Shown piece after piece: positions 24,393 through 35,660 of a stretch of 64,000 nucleotides of DNA (its first letter is position 1; each line of letters opens with the position of its first letter). The notes under the pieces were generated by a model. That model did no database searches. It saw only the letters and a list, made by a program, of their open reading frames with translations, and was not told the DNA's origin. The position numbers and the translations under genes are program-made. The DNA is taken from contig OU015663.1 in NCBI GenBank assembly GCA_907165275.2, positions 136,501 to 200,500 of the forward strand. The letters are read 5' to 3'. The DNA comes from Zygaena filipendulae (taxonomy: Eukaryota > Arthropoda > Insecta > Lepidoptera > Zygaenidae).

Positions 24393-24628
24393 GGACATAG
24401 ATAAGTAATAGTGTGTTAACCCACATTGGAGAAATTTTGAATAAATCGGGTTTTAAAATCATATCGTGATTTTGTTTCAGCATTTTTATTGTTTAAATGT
24501 TTTTTTTGGTATTTAAAAAATGTAATAAGATACACACATAATTAAAAAACGCTCTATAACTCTCAATAAAGCGTTTTGAATCGATAACTTAATATTGTGG
24601 GTTAACATGTTATTGATTATCTGCGTCC
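24393..24628. mobile_element. MITE with 4-bp target duplication, copy 1
   Basis: The termini are GGACATAGATAAGTAATAG and the complement of the right end, GGACGCAGATAATCAATAAC; both are followed by GTTAACCCACA, giving inverted ends of about 33 nt. The element is flanked by ATTT on both sides. A second copy at 45884-46117 is flanked by ATAG on both sides. The interior is AT-rich and non-coding (236 nt). A 4-bp duplication would fit Sola- or Chapaev-type transposases, but no transposase is present to confirm this. Confidence 0.75.
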
Positions 24629-24634
24629 ATTTGT

Positions 24635-24712
24635 GAAAGTTTCTATTTTTATTGTCTCTTATTTTGTACCTTTTATGTGACCAATAAACTCCTTTTCTTT
24701 CTTTCTACTCTG
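24635..24712 (+). mobile_element. Possible retroposon 3' tail
   Basis: The sequence TTTATGTGACCAATAAACTCC followed by TTTTCTTTCTTTC resembles the end of a non-LTR retroposon: an AATAAA signal then a simple-sequence tail. The upstream portion is too short to classify. Confidence 0.3.
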
Positions 24713-26286
24713 ATGTGACCAGTTTCAAGATAAAATGTCACAGAGTTTATTTATTTATTTACTAATTTACAAACATTGTAACAACTTGGCAGTGCTACAT
24801 AAACCTTTTTAGGTTTTTCCGTTACACACATATTATTATGCAATATAAACCTGCCGATTACTGCACTTACTCGTACCTATATCCAGATTGTAGTTGTATA
24901 GGTGGTATGTTCACTTAACCTCTTAATTTACCTACGCAGCTCCAATTGTGTTTAGCACAAGAATTCCACCAACATCAAGTTATGAAACTAACACAAAGGA
25001 GTTATGAAAATGCCCAGTGTAATTTCGACGTTCATAGATAAGTAACCATAAAAATTTCTCATGTTTACCAACTCATACAAAGCTCCTTAGCATGTGAAAA
25101 AACAATGAGATTATCTAGCAAACATATAGGTAGGTATTATTTAAAATTATTTTAAAAATATTCATCTGGGTTGATGACAATGATAAATTACAACATCAAT
25201 CAACTGCACTATGAAGTGGAGCGTATTCATGTGGAGTTTTCATTAACAGAGAAAACAACCAATCTCTTTAACAAAAACGTAATCTCTATAACACACTTCC
25301 CAGACACACTCTTGTACCTGTGAAGATTTGTTATCAGCTCTCGGTTTTCTTTATATTTCTTTGCTGTTTTGGAACGCTGAAAGTCTTCTTTTAAAACTAA
25401 AAACAAAATATTAAGAGCATTGTTTCATTTGCTCTTGTGTCTTGTGAAAATATCTTTGGAAAAGAAAGCGCTATCGGCGCGTCCACAGAGAAAGGATACT
25501 TACTACTAGTTCTGTGGGCGAGCCATTCTCACGTACTTCCTCGTTGGTTCGGATGAAAACCCCTCAACTACAGGGAGTGCACTCTGCAGATAGGGTTGAC
25601 ACCCGAGCTTTTGTTCAGAAGATGCCCCGAGGCAGATAAGTACCTAATATTGCTAGATGAGTATAATGAAAGGGTCCAAACGCAATTACGCAATGAGTTC
25701 CTTACGTATCTAACTGTGGATAACCGAGTCGATTTCAGTTTTCGGGTTCAGTTCAATAATTTTTTTACTTATTATATTTGAAAATGGAAAGAAATAAGTA
25801 AGTAGTAAGTAAGTAAATAAGTGAACGTTGCAATTAATTAAAATTGACGCATGTAAATATTCAAATTTTGACCATAAACATGCACACGGTTGAACTCATA
25901 GCTGCAAGTAGGTACTCTGATTTCCTTGCAACATAAACATAGCAGCGGGCCTGCCAACCCTAACCGCAGGATCCAATATGGCGTCGGGTTACCGCCATCG
26001 CCCGTTCCTGCGGACCATTTCAGTCCATTTCCGCGCCACTTGACTGCTTCCAATACTGCAATGGTCGGAATCGAAAACTGTGCAGCGCACGGCGCGTCAC
26101 TATCGATATCGTTCTGCCCCGTTGCGGCCCGCCGCCGCCGATTCGATCCGATCGATAATCGACCGATCGACTTTTTCCATAAGTAGGTAACAAAGTAGGT
26201 AACTATACACAAAAAAAATCCAATCATTCCCAAATAACGCTTCCGCAGGGTTCCGCGCTGCGTCGCTTGTTTTTCTCTTATTTTTC
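24713..26286. other. Unassigned stretch
   Basis: Includes (TTTA)n near 24748 and a CG-rich patch at 25940-26175. I see no recognised gene; open frames up to about 130 codons overlap on both strands and look spurious. Confidence 0.4.
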
Positions 26287-26289
26287 TAA

Positions 26290-26703
26290 GGCCCGTATTC
26301 CAGAAGGTGACTCAGATCACGTTTTACTTGAGATTAGTTTTAAGCTCAGAACATAACTTAAGCGTACATCTTATTAATAATGCTTTTTAAGTTCTAATTA
26401 CTTGAAACTAGTCTTGAGTAGGGATTCTGAACTCTGATTGGTTCTAATCAGTTGAAACTAGTCTAGAGTAGAGATTTTGAGCTCTGATTGGTTGAGTGGT
26501 CTTGACATGACAGACGTAAACAAAGATCAAATCTTTTCTTTAGTATAGATTAGTACTCAAGCGTCGTTCTAGAATAAGGAAATAACTCAGCTGATTGTTG
26601 ATTGATGAATCTCGTTTCAAGTAAGGTTCTAAAATTAAAGCTTTACTTGAAATTAGTTTTAAAACTAGATTCATGACTTGAGTAACCTTTTGGAATACGG
26701 ACC
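26290..26703. mobile_element. PIF/Harbinger-like MITE with TAA target duplication
   Basis: The left terminus GGCCCGTATTCCAGAAGG and the complement of the right terminus, GGTCCGTATTCCAAAAGG, match, and the similarity continues (GTGACTCA / GTTACTCA). TAA flanks both sides (26287-26289, 26704-26706); a three-base TWA duplication with GG-starting ends is characteristic of PIF/Harbinger. It is 414 nt and non-coding. The interior carries a 50-nt tandem duplication: GTTCTAATTACTTGAAACTA at 26391 repeated as GTTCTAATCAGTTGAAACTA at 26441. Assignment to the superfamily is by ends and duplication only. Confidence 0.8.
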
Positions 26704-26706
26704 TAA

Positions 26707-27312
26707 CTATTAATGTAAGTTTTTTAACTCTTAATGCAACTAATTATTTTTTGGTATTTAAAAAAGCTCTTTTGAATTGTATAACAAACTACTAGAGACA
26801 GGTTCTATCTTACTTGTGGGCACTCGGCTGGAGATTTGAACTACACTTTACTTTTGTGACCTTATTTTGCACAGCACATATTGTTTAGTTCGTATACTCC
26901 TATCTATAGACATTTTATGATATTCATAACTGTAAACAGTCGTCAAACTGAAAACGGATAGATTTTTAAATAGATAAGATGATTCTGAAAGATTATATTT
27001 CTGTGCTAAAATTTAAAAGACGAACGGAATGGGTTTAGTAAGTGCCGTTTGGGACCCTTCACCCTACACAGGTTAAGAAACGAACAATCACTCACATTGA
27101 CATCCGTGCCTCGGGACCCGGAGCCTGCCCAATTAATAGTGACTCTTAATTATCTCGGAATAAAGACTTTTTGCGTCATTGGAGTCCGAAATGGCGCTAA
27201 ACTTTATTGATAGATAAATTTAATTAAAATGTAAGATTGTACTAAGCGAAGTTGCTCAAAACTAATTCAAACTGTAATTCCAATTTGTCTTTTTTTTATA
27301 TTTACATTTATC
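26707..27312. other. Unassigned stretch
   Basis: AT-rich, no repeat of the described families, no recognised gene. Confidence 0.4.
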
Positions 27313-27440
27313 TACTTATCTACACTATAACTATAAAGCGGTAAAGTTTGTCAGACTGTTTCTAAGTAAGTTTGGACCTCCGTAACAACTGAACCGATTC
27401 GAAAAGTTATTTTACTGATAGGAAGCTGCTGTAGTATTTC
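27313..27440 (+). mobile_element. Helitron-like element (type B), 5' fragment
   Basis: CTACACTATAACTATAAAGC, AACAACTGAACCGATTCG and ACTGATAGGAAGCTGCTGTA match the first half of type B copies. No hairpin or CTAG end follows. Confidence 0.4.
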
Positions 27441-27757
27441 TAAGTATTTTATAGTTATTTATTTTATGTCGGAGCAAAGGGAAACCGAGGAAGTGCCGGC
27501 CTGACTGCTTTAAGACAAGGTACTACTTTGTTACACCACAAAAAACGTTACTTGAATAAATAAGTCAAAGCGACAACCTTGAGGCGATACTAATTTGTGT
27601 GTTTTTAATGCAATTCTGAAATAAACCAAGTATTGAACACACTTAGCACCATTTTAAAAATTACAAGACCTTTTCACTAAAATATGGCGCCTTTCTACAA
27701 CTTGACAAATATGACGAATTATGACGAAACAACATAATCAGAACTTTTTATATATGA

Positions 27758-27962
27758 CTAACTGTTCCCCGCGGTTTCACCCGCGGTAATTTCGGAGTTC
27801 CCGCGGGAATTTTGAGTTACAATGTAGCCTGTGCTACTCAGGGATAATGTAGCATTGTAATGGTGATAGAAACTTTGAAATTAGTCCAATAGTTTTTGAG
27901 TTAAATCGTAACAATTAAACAAACATAAAATTAAATCTTTCCTCTTTATAATATCAGTATAA
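27758..27962 (-). mobile_element. Helitron-like element, near full length (type D)
   Basis: The plus strand begins CTAACTGTTCCCCGCGGTTT and contains the intact hairpin (CCGCGGTTTCACCCGCGG), then GAATTTTGAGTTACAATG, AGGGATAATGTAGC, AGTTTTTGAGTTAAATCG and TTTATAATATCAGTATAA. The type D middle is shared with 50394-50549 and 53576-53792. Confidence 0.78.
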
Positions 27963-30067
27963 TTAAATGAGATTTATCTTATAGTTAAAAACCTGTACCT
28001 ACTTATTAAGCAAATACCTGGAGTTAATTACAGTTTGCCTAAAAAGTAAAAGTTGTATAAATGTGTATAGTAATTTAAGATTTTTATGGATTGAACACAA
28101 AATGACACGTGATTTAATTAGGGAGCTGTCGAATCAATCCAATCGAGTTTAATTTGATTTGAAGCTCAACATGATCACAAAACTCGTTTCAAAAACGGCT
28201 TATGTTTCATTTATAAAAGGTAGGTAGGTACTGCCGGACAAATAGATAGACTCCTAACCCTCACGGTATTTTCTTTCAAATATTTTTAATTATGTATAAT
28301 ATAAACATTCTTTTTATATTATATTTTCAATTTTGTATGTAAAAATTCTGTCAAACTGTCATTCTTTAGGTATGTTTAATTGTTTAATAAAGAAGGAGAG
28401 GTGATGCCTAGTTCAAGTTTCAAGCACCCATTTTAGACTTAATGTAACAATAAATGTTCAACAGGACAGGTTATGCATCCATTACCCATCAAATTTATTT
28501 CGACAACAACAAGTTTATTTCGACAATTAAACTCATTGTTTCACCGAATTCTCAGCTTTTTCTCCCTATAAAATACTTGCTAATTTTCAGTTTCATAGCA
28601 CCATAATAAAGTACATTGCAATAAAAACTTTGAACTCCCTTTTATTACACCCTCTAGACTCTTGAGAGAGAATGAGTTTCAAAAACTCAACCTCTGGAGT
28701 CTAGGTGATGTGCGTTGATGTCAGTCAGTCAAGAGTCAGTCAATCAATCAGTCAGTTTTATATCTTGATATTTAAATGGAACCTATACTGCCAACTGCCA
28801 GCATCTGAACAATAAATGCTAGTAAATCGATTATTTCACAATCGAATCGCATTAATCGTGCTAATTGAATGTTTTCTTTACCATAAACGATTAATTAAAA
28901 TCTAATTGGACCCCGTTCCGGCCCGCTCATTCACCCACGTCTAGAGATGTAGTTGATTTACCCGATTATGGAGAGTCATGCTTCTAGTTTCTAAGCTTTT
29001 TTACCACGAGGCATAGAACTGATTTTATGGTGTGTGTTACATTTGGTGCATTTTAGGTAACTTTAGTACAGCCATTTGGGCAGGAAACCTCTCAAGTCCC
29101 AACCGGCTCCTAACTGGGGTTACCAATCTTATTATGTATAAATGTATTATCCTACTTAGGAGTCTGAAAACTATTGGCATGTCTAAAAACTTTTATCTCA
29201 AAGATCAGTTCAATACAAAGATTACGTTTAAAAATCCGAATGAGTTTGCAGCTGAAAAGATGTAAGTAGTTGAAATTGTATTTCAAAATGAAAAATTATC
29301 AGTAATAAATCACACTTTTATAGCTAAAAACATCTTGCAAAAAAAGGAAATTTTAATTGGTACCTATTTTACTATTTTTTATTTATTCCAATCGTCGTCT
29401 ACTTTTTTACAGGTGGTATAAAGTTACTATATTTTTTTTAAGTCTCAAAAATATTATATTTGTGATTTTAGGCCAAAAGATGTCATCCCTAATCCTGACA
29501 GATGTTTGTAGACTTTGAAGACTGTGTGAGCGAGTGAACTGTGCGGATGGATTCGTGGAAACTTTGCCCAGCAGTGGACCTACTTCTCATTCTGAACTTG
29601 CTAAAATCAGTAGGTATACTTAACCTACGGCCGCCGTGCAAGATTCAACTCTCATTCAATTTCGGAATACCTAATAGGTATTATGAGCATCTCCAAAAAA
29701 AATTTTTTTTTAACTTTTTCATAAATCAAGCTTTTATTCAAATGCGTTAAATGAGTAAACCATGTATTCTCATCCAAACTAAACGTGTATTATACAAAAT
29801 TTCAGCCGAATTTGTTAAAGGTGTCTGCTTCAAAATTGAGTTTTTTGAGATTTCACCCGTAGAAACATAGTTACATAAATTACATACATTGAAAGTTAAA
29901 AGCTCTTATCAAAAATGTGGTTGAAACACTGGAGGTCACGTGACTACGTCTCTCATCGCGGACGTTATTTCGCGCCACATCAATTAATAGTTTTTTTGCT
30001 TCAATTTTGTATGTAATTTTGAACGATACTATCTCTCTAAGTGTAATGTCTGTATGAGGGTAGGTGA
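27963..30067. other. Unassigned stretch
   Basis: About 2.1 kb without recognised elements. The open frames at 29032-29265 and 29541-29750 have no recognised domain and no supporting splice structure that I can identify. Confidence 0.45.
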
Positions 30068-30394
30068 TAGGGTTGCCACCTTTTTTTGGAAAAATATAGG
30101 TAGTATTTTTCCGAAAAAAGATGCAAAAATATAGTACTTTTGGGAAATGCAGGGAAAAAATAGTACATATTTATTTATACTCATTAATTATTATGTATCG
30201 GGCAGATGAATATCTACGATTATTGCTAGTTTGACAGTTGATGTTTGGTTGCCGCATATGCGTTTCGTTCTGAAATTCCGCATTAGGGATAAAAATATTA
30301 GTATTTTTCGTACTATATTATTTTTCCAAAATATATAGTACAATTGACCAAAATATAGTACGATAATATATAATATAGACGGGTGGCAACCCTT
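30068..30394. mobile_element. hAT-like MITE with perfect 8-bp target duplication
   Basis: The left end is TAGGGTTGCCACC and the complement of the right end is AAGGGTTGCCACC. GTAGGTGA flanks both sides (30060-30067 and 30395-30402). An 8-bp duplication with (T/A)AGGG ends is the hallmark of the hAT superfamily. The 327-nt interior is non-coding. The octamer TATAGTAC lies at 30130, 30334 and 30354, inverted at 30310, with a shorter ATAGTAC at 30160; this resembles the clustered subterminal motifs that hAT transposases bind. The intact duplication suggests a relatively young insertion. Confidence 0.85.
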
Positions 30395-30402
30395 GTAGGT
30401 GA

Positions 30403-31119
30403 TAGCTTTCATTTAAGTTAGTTTCAAAATGTCCATAAAACTGAACAAAAAACTGTTTGTATAAGTATTTCAATGGAATAACCTTTTAATCTAATTGCTT
30501 TTATATTCCTATTTTTAATTGATTAATTGCGCTCAGACTACGAAACGAGAAATAGATACAGCAACCGAAGGAAAACAGTGAACAGGTGGGTCGTGTAAAA
30601 CAATTTGAAATTCATGACGTAGGTAATCGGATTTTTTTTTCCTTATCCTGAGACCTGTTTTGCCACCGTGCTTACTACTCTTAAAATAAATAAGTAAGAA
30701 CTTACTTTTCTACGAAGTCGCGTGTTTACAGATTTAAGTAACGACGTCTCGAATTACTGGAAGGATTAAATCGAGATTACTGTGCTGCTTTCGTGGAGCT
30801 CTTCCCCGCCGAAGGTACTGAGTACAAAGTATTAGGTAACAAGACCCTACTCACAGTAATCTCCTTCGCGTCCCTGAGTCTTAGTTTTTTTTTGTCGCAA
30901 GCAAAGGATCGGATTGTACGCGGCCGCGGCGAGTTATGACAACGTCGGCAAACGTCTGCACCACGTGACGCCGGCACACCCGTGATCATAGATAATATAA
31001 ATGACATTATGCAACCTTGACACTCCATACAACGAACCGATTTAACTTCCCACTACCACTACAGATAGGCGGCCTGTTTACACGCGCGCAACGTGCACCA
31101 TGTGCGTGTGGCGTAGGGC
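30403..31119. other. Unassigned stretch
   Basis: Includes a CG-rich patch at 30915-30985. No gene recognised; overlapping antisense frames are short. Confidence 0.4.
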
Positions 31120-31202
31120 TCGCGCCGAGTTCCAAATTCAAGTTGATATTTTCTGACACACACACAGCAAATAAAGAATTTATTATTATTATTATTATTA
31201 TA
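31120..31202 (+). mobile_element. Retroposon 3' tail with (TTA)n
   Basis: GCAAATAAAGAATTTATTATT and further TTA units up to 31202 form an AATAAA signal directly followed by a trinucleotide tail, as in non-LTR retroposons. The body upstream cannot be delimited. Confidence 0.45.
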
Positions 31203-33266
31203 ACGACAGCCCGCACCGCTATCCCCTCAAGGCTCGCCGCCACGTTGTAGCAAGGCGTGAGGGGGCACGCATTCAGCAGGGGGTGAAGTGTGTCGCTTCT
31301 TTACTTAGTGATAGTTGTTATTCTTTGACGCCGGCCGGCCTGCCCCAGACCTGGCTCACACAGGCACGTTCCTTATAGTTCGTAAAACGAAATTAAACAC
31401 GATCCGTTGAAGGAGATACGAGAAAAAATTACTTTGCGAAGTTATATAGTCTTTGAGTTAAAGGGATACTTACATAGATTTTTGCGTGGGTTTTCGTGGA
31501 ACCCTTTGAGGGTATTGGACAGACGGGATTTAGTCCGATCACTGGGTTCGGTTCACTTTTTAAGCTGTTTACGGACTATAACAAGTTTTCATCACAGAAA
31601 CATTAAAAATACAATAAACATTGGATATGTGCGTGTACAGTATCAATTTGTTTATCTTTATTACCGCTGTTATTAGTAACTATGAAACTGAGTCTGTGTG
31701 CTCACAACATGTCTTGTGCGTTTATTATTCATTGATAAATCAATAATATTATGATAAGTCGTATAATGCACGTAGACTGTGTCATCTGTGAAGTTATTTC
31801 ATGTATAGCTCCTAACTACAACCATTTTACCTACCACCATTGATATATCTATATTATACTTTATCTTTTCTCTATGACTCCCACAGACTTCGCTGAAGGC
31901 CAGCGCTATGAGTGCACCTCAGAAGAATAACTTATTCTTCTGAGGAGTGCACGAACTCCTAGTACATTGCTAAAAGTGACACAAACATTCTATGCTTCTA
32001 ACTTTCCTAAATTATCTTCTATATTCTTGTTAAATCTGTTGATGTAGGTATGTCTGTTATTGTGTTCTTTCACTATCTCCGAATATTCAAATGCTTTCTT
32101 TTTCCCAGCTTCTATGCTTACAAGTGTAATGAATTATTATCGTAGCAACTACCCAGTTACTGGAGGGATTTTAATGAAACTTTATAGCTTATAATAATCA
32201 TAATAATATTCCGGCACCTAAACTTCTCGGTACATACAATAAATTCCCGGAAAATTTACAATTCACCAGTTTGACACTGCGATCCCGGGTCCATAGCAAG
32301 TCCAGCGCAAAACTTATTTATTGTTATAAATTCACAACTTATTTCTTTATTCTTCCGGTTTTTAAGAATCTGTGTAATTTCTTGGACAGAGAAAATAATT
32401 TCAGATTCGGTTTTTGTCACAATTTGCATCCCGGAATATTATGTATTTTATGCGAGCAGCACCGCGGGTAACAGCATATATTCAAAGGGTTACTTATCTA
32501 GGTACCGAGTCTATTCATCTGAAATTGATTCTGTCACACGAAACAACTACAAAACCAATTCACCATGGATCGTGACAACAGTTCGTTAGTCAACAACGGT
32601 GTTTGATCGACCGGAGTCGAGTAGTTTTGCCAGAAACATGTATGCGTGACGTCATTGAATTTGGTAGGTTGTTTTTTTTTATTGTCAATGGCCAACATTG
32701 GCAAAGGAACATTTACGACGACAATGAAAGATCATTTCGAATTTGGACACGTTTTTGTCTGCTTTACCTTGATAAAAAAATAATTGTCCGAATAAAATAA
32801 GCTTTTATTACAATTTACAATTATAGAATAGAATAACTTTAAAAAGATTACGATTATTAAGATACCTACTTACTATAAATGGTATAAATCTGTTGAAAAT
32901 GAAGTTATAACTGTTGTGACCAATGTTCATACCTAATAATATAACCTAGGTCCTAGACCAAGGAGGATGATCCTAGACCCAAGCTTGCCCTAACAAGACG
33001 GGGTGCTCCCTAATACAAACAAACATTTTGCCTATGTCCTATAGCATCTACGACTACGATAAAAATGGTTGCTAGCAGAGAAACATTGCTTTTTTTAATT
33101 GGAAGTAGGTGCCTAACATAAATTTAGTAAATTTATGATTTTCATAAGAAGCCATGTGAAAAAAAAATCAGTTCTAAAAGCCACAGAAATTACAAAGTAA
33201 TAGGTATGTTAAGTTCCGGATATAATTTTGTGTTGATTGAGCACATACCTAAATTGTTAATGAGGC
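31203..33266. other. Unassigned; one strong hairpin
   Basis: This stretch contains the hairpin at 31912-31952 (separate entry) and a TGACGTCA octamer at 32647-32654. Other sequence is unrecognised; open frames are short. Confidence 0.4.
31912..31952. repeat. Near-perfect hairpin, 19-21 nt arms
   Basis: The left arm GTGCACCTCAGAAGAATAA (31912-31930) pairs with TTATTCTTCTGAGGAGTGCAC region (31932-31952) with a 1-nt spacer; the right arm carries two extra bases. It could be the terminus of a degraded inverted-repeat element. Confidence 0.85.
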
Positions 33267-33294
33267 TAGACCACGAGTTCATACTCGTGGTCTA
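33267..33294. repeat. Perfect 12-bp stem, 4-nt loop
   Basis: TAGACCACGAGT, loop TCAT, ACTCGTGGTCTA. There is no T-run after it, and it lies in eukaryotic DNA next to a repeat fragment, so it is reported as structure only. Confidence 0.85.
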
Positions 33295-33301
33295 TCATTA
33301 G

Positions 33302-33365
33302 AATTCCTCGATCGAACAAACCGGCAAGATGCGAGTCGGATTCGCTCACCGAGGGTTCCGTACTT
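33302..33365. repeat. Lepidopteran GGGTTCCGTAC repeat fragment
   Basis: GGCAAGATGCGAGTCGGATT then CGCTCACCGAGGGTTCCGTA matches a block I recognise as recurrent in moth and butterfly genomes. A likely related, longer stretch is at 60627-60835. Confidence 0.5.
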
Positions 33366-34039
33366 TGTAGATGCTTCACAGGAATTGAGTTCGAATATTT
33401 TGAAAATTTAATAAAACTTTTTTTAACTACAAATTTACCGTTTATGGTCCGCCGCCGCCTGGAATCATTTGTTAAGCTATCACGCTCGATTATTTTTCGA
33501 CATAGCCCCTCAAACTGCATCATGGGTGAAAAATCGCAGTGATATTCTGTACCTTACAACCTCTGCCGCTAACAATCATTGATAATTCACGGCAAATTCG
33601 CTTCACGCCACCTCCCCGCGGGCGTCTCGACGTTAACCAATCGAGTTCTGCTGAAAGATAAAGATGAACCTATGGTATTTTGATACCTGTCCTTATCTCT
33701 CAGTTAGATTTGTTTGATATATAACAGTGGGGCAGAGGAGATAGAAGGTACGGCTCAGCATCGTGGGAGAGGTCAGACGGTCGTCTAATTAGGAAGATAC
33801 CCGAATCTTTTCATGCTAATGCTGTTTCGATTTTTAACACTGCTTTGTTTTTTTGTTTGGGAAAGATACATTGTCAAATTAAAAACATACCTAGTAGGTA
33901 GGTACTTATAGAAGAATAGATATATTTACTATACATATTACATACAATGTATAAGTAGGTAACTAAAGTTTAAAATTCTCATTTATAAGTTGTAGACAGA
34001 AACTCAATCATGTATCAGTTAAAGCTAGCTATTTTCAAA
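33366..34039. other. Unassigned stretch
   Basis: No gene or repeat recognised. Confidence 0.4.
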
Positions 34040-34110
34040 ATTCTCCCCCACCGGCAATCGAACCTGAAACTGCTCGATTGTAAAGCGGAAAGATTTCTAC
34101 ATCAATCCAG
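34040..34110 (-). repeat. tRNA-like (SINE-type) relic
   Basis: On the minus strand CAGGTTCGATTGCCGG resembles a tRNA T-loop/B box. No matching A box or cloverleaf is visible, so it is a relic rather than a tRNA gene. A comparable relic (GAATTCGATTCCCGC) lies at 35345-35380 on the minus strand. Confidence 0.3.
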
Positions 34111-35560
34111 TCTGCTCATTTACCTGGGTTGTCGTGAGGACTAGAGGCGACAGAAAAATAACCATTCAGTAATTTATATGTTCACCGGTAAATAACCGGC
34201 GATGTTTCCGCCCACGGATTTGTTTAATTAAGTTAGACTAATGAACGCGATAGCAGACTGCCCGCGGCCGCGTGGACTCGAGTCGAGAATCGATCGGTTA
34301 TCGATTATAAATCGACACAGACACGCTAACTTTCTACTGAGAATGTCAGATTGACTCGACACTGAGGCGGAATGGGATTGAGATTTGTTTAACGTAGCTT
34401 CCTGAGAAATGTCCATAAAAAATAACGTATAATTCAAGACAGGGTAAAGAGGTGTTTTATGCACTTTTCCGACTGTACCTACAATGGAGACTGGCACTAC
34501 AATATTATCCTATGCATGACAATTTTAGTTCTATTTATTTTAATTTATTGGCATAGCTTATAGATAATTTATTGGTTACGTGATTGTACACGACTAAAAA
34601 GAGGTTTTTTTAGTGAATCAATAAAAAAGGCACTCAATCGAAACAAAATCAGTGCTCGTATATAATATACGGGACCGAAATCATGCCGAAACCACGCCTG
34701 AGCCTCTCTATTTTATAGCACCCGTCGATTCTATGTAATGTTCTCTTTACGCTTTACCGGATAAATTATCACGTCAAAAAGTGTGCGCGAATAAAGAAAA
34801 ATAGTAGAACTCAATCAAGATAATAATTTGAGATTCAGCCTTCGCCTTTTTAAACAACGAAGCTTCAGTCATTAAAAATAAAAAAAACGTTGAAAATATT
34901 CCTTTAATCGCAACGAAACATTACAAAGAGACAGCGCTATATGAATAACATCAAGCCATCCCGTTCTATTACTATCCTATTCAATAAATTAATGACTCCT
35001 AATTCCTCTAAAATGGCTTCCCGTTTCCCCTGGCAGCAGAAAATTATGGCAAGTGCGAGCCGGGGTGGTGCGGGAATAGGGCCCAGTATTCACATAATAT
35101 TAATTATTTTTGATGTGAGAGAGATTTTATTTATAACTGGGTTTAAAATGGATCGATTGGAAACATGGCAAGCATAATTAAGATTATTTGTTAGGTACTT
35201 ATGTAAATGAGTCACGTTTGAAGTAGGTATAGCATTACAATATTTTTTTTTTTTAAACTAAGTATGATTCTAGCCTAGATACTAACTACATAAATAAAAA
35301 ACTGAGACTCAGAAAGTTGGAAACACGTTTTCCATTCAATACAAGATCTCCAGCGGGAATCGAATTCGCGATCTGCAGTTTAAAACTCAGTCGCAGTCAT
35401 ATATATCTAAGGTTTTAGTAATTGCACCTAAGAAATACGTAACTCTGAATTTTACAACTGGTATTTCACAATCGCGTTTGTTTTTTTTTTATTAATAACG
35501 TCCGTAAATCAGAATTATATTCGAATAAAGAACGATTGTTACGTTGTCGGTGATAATAAT
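34111..35560. other. Unassigned stretch
   Basis: About 1.4 kb; only short open frames on both strands and no interspersed repeat beyond the tRNA-like relics. Confidence 0.4.
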
Positions 35561-35660
35561 TAATAGGCCCCGGCGGGCCCGCAGCCGGCGGCGCCCCGGG
35601 CACCCCGGGGGCGGCGGGGGCGGCCGCGTGGCGCCCCCTGTCGGTCGCAGGGGGCGTCGA
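35561..35660. other. Very GC-rich island with hairpin
   Basis: About 100 nt that are almost entirely G and C (GGCCCCGGCGGGCCCGCAGC, CCCCGGGGGCGGCGGGGGCG), within AT-rich DNA. At 35631-35657 GCGCCCCCTG and CAGGGGGCGT can pair across a short loop. There is no recognised gene on either strand. Confidence 0.75.

Noticed and set aside
25838..26233. 131-codon minus-strand frame
   Set aside because: Overlapped by an equally open plus-strand frame (25926-26186) over a CG-rich patch. No domain, no splice evidence, so most likely chance.
33267..33294. Rho-independent terminator
   Set aside because: A stem-loop is present but there is no T-run, and the sequence is eukaryotic.
34040..34110. Possible minus-strand tRNA gene
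   Set aside because: A B-box-like GGTTCGATTGC exists, but no complete cloverleaf could be drawn; kept only as a low-confidence relic.
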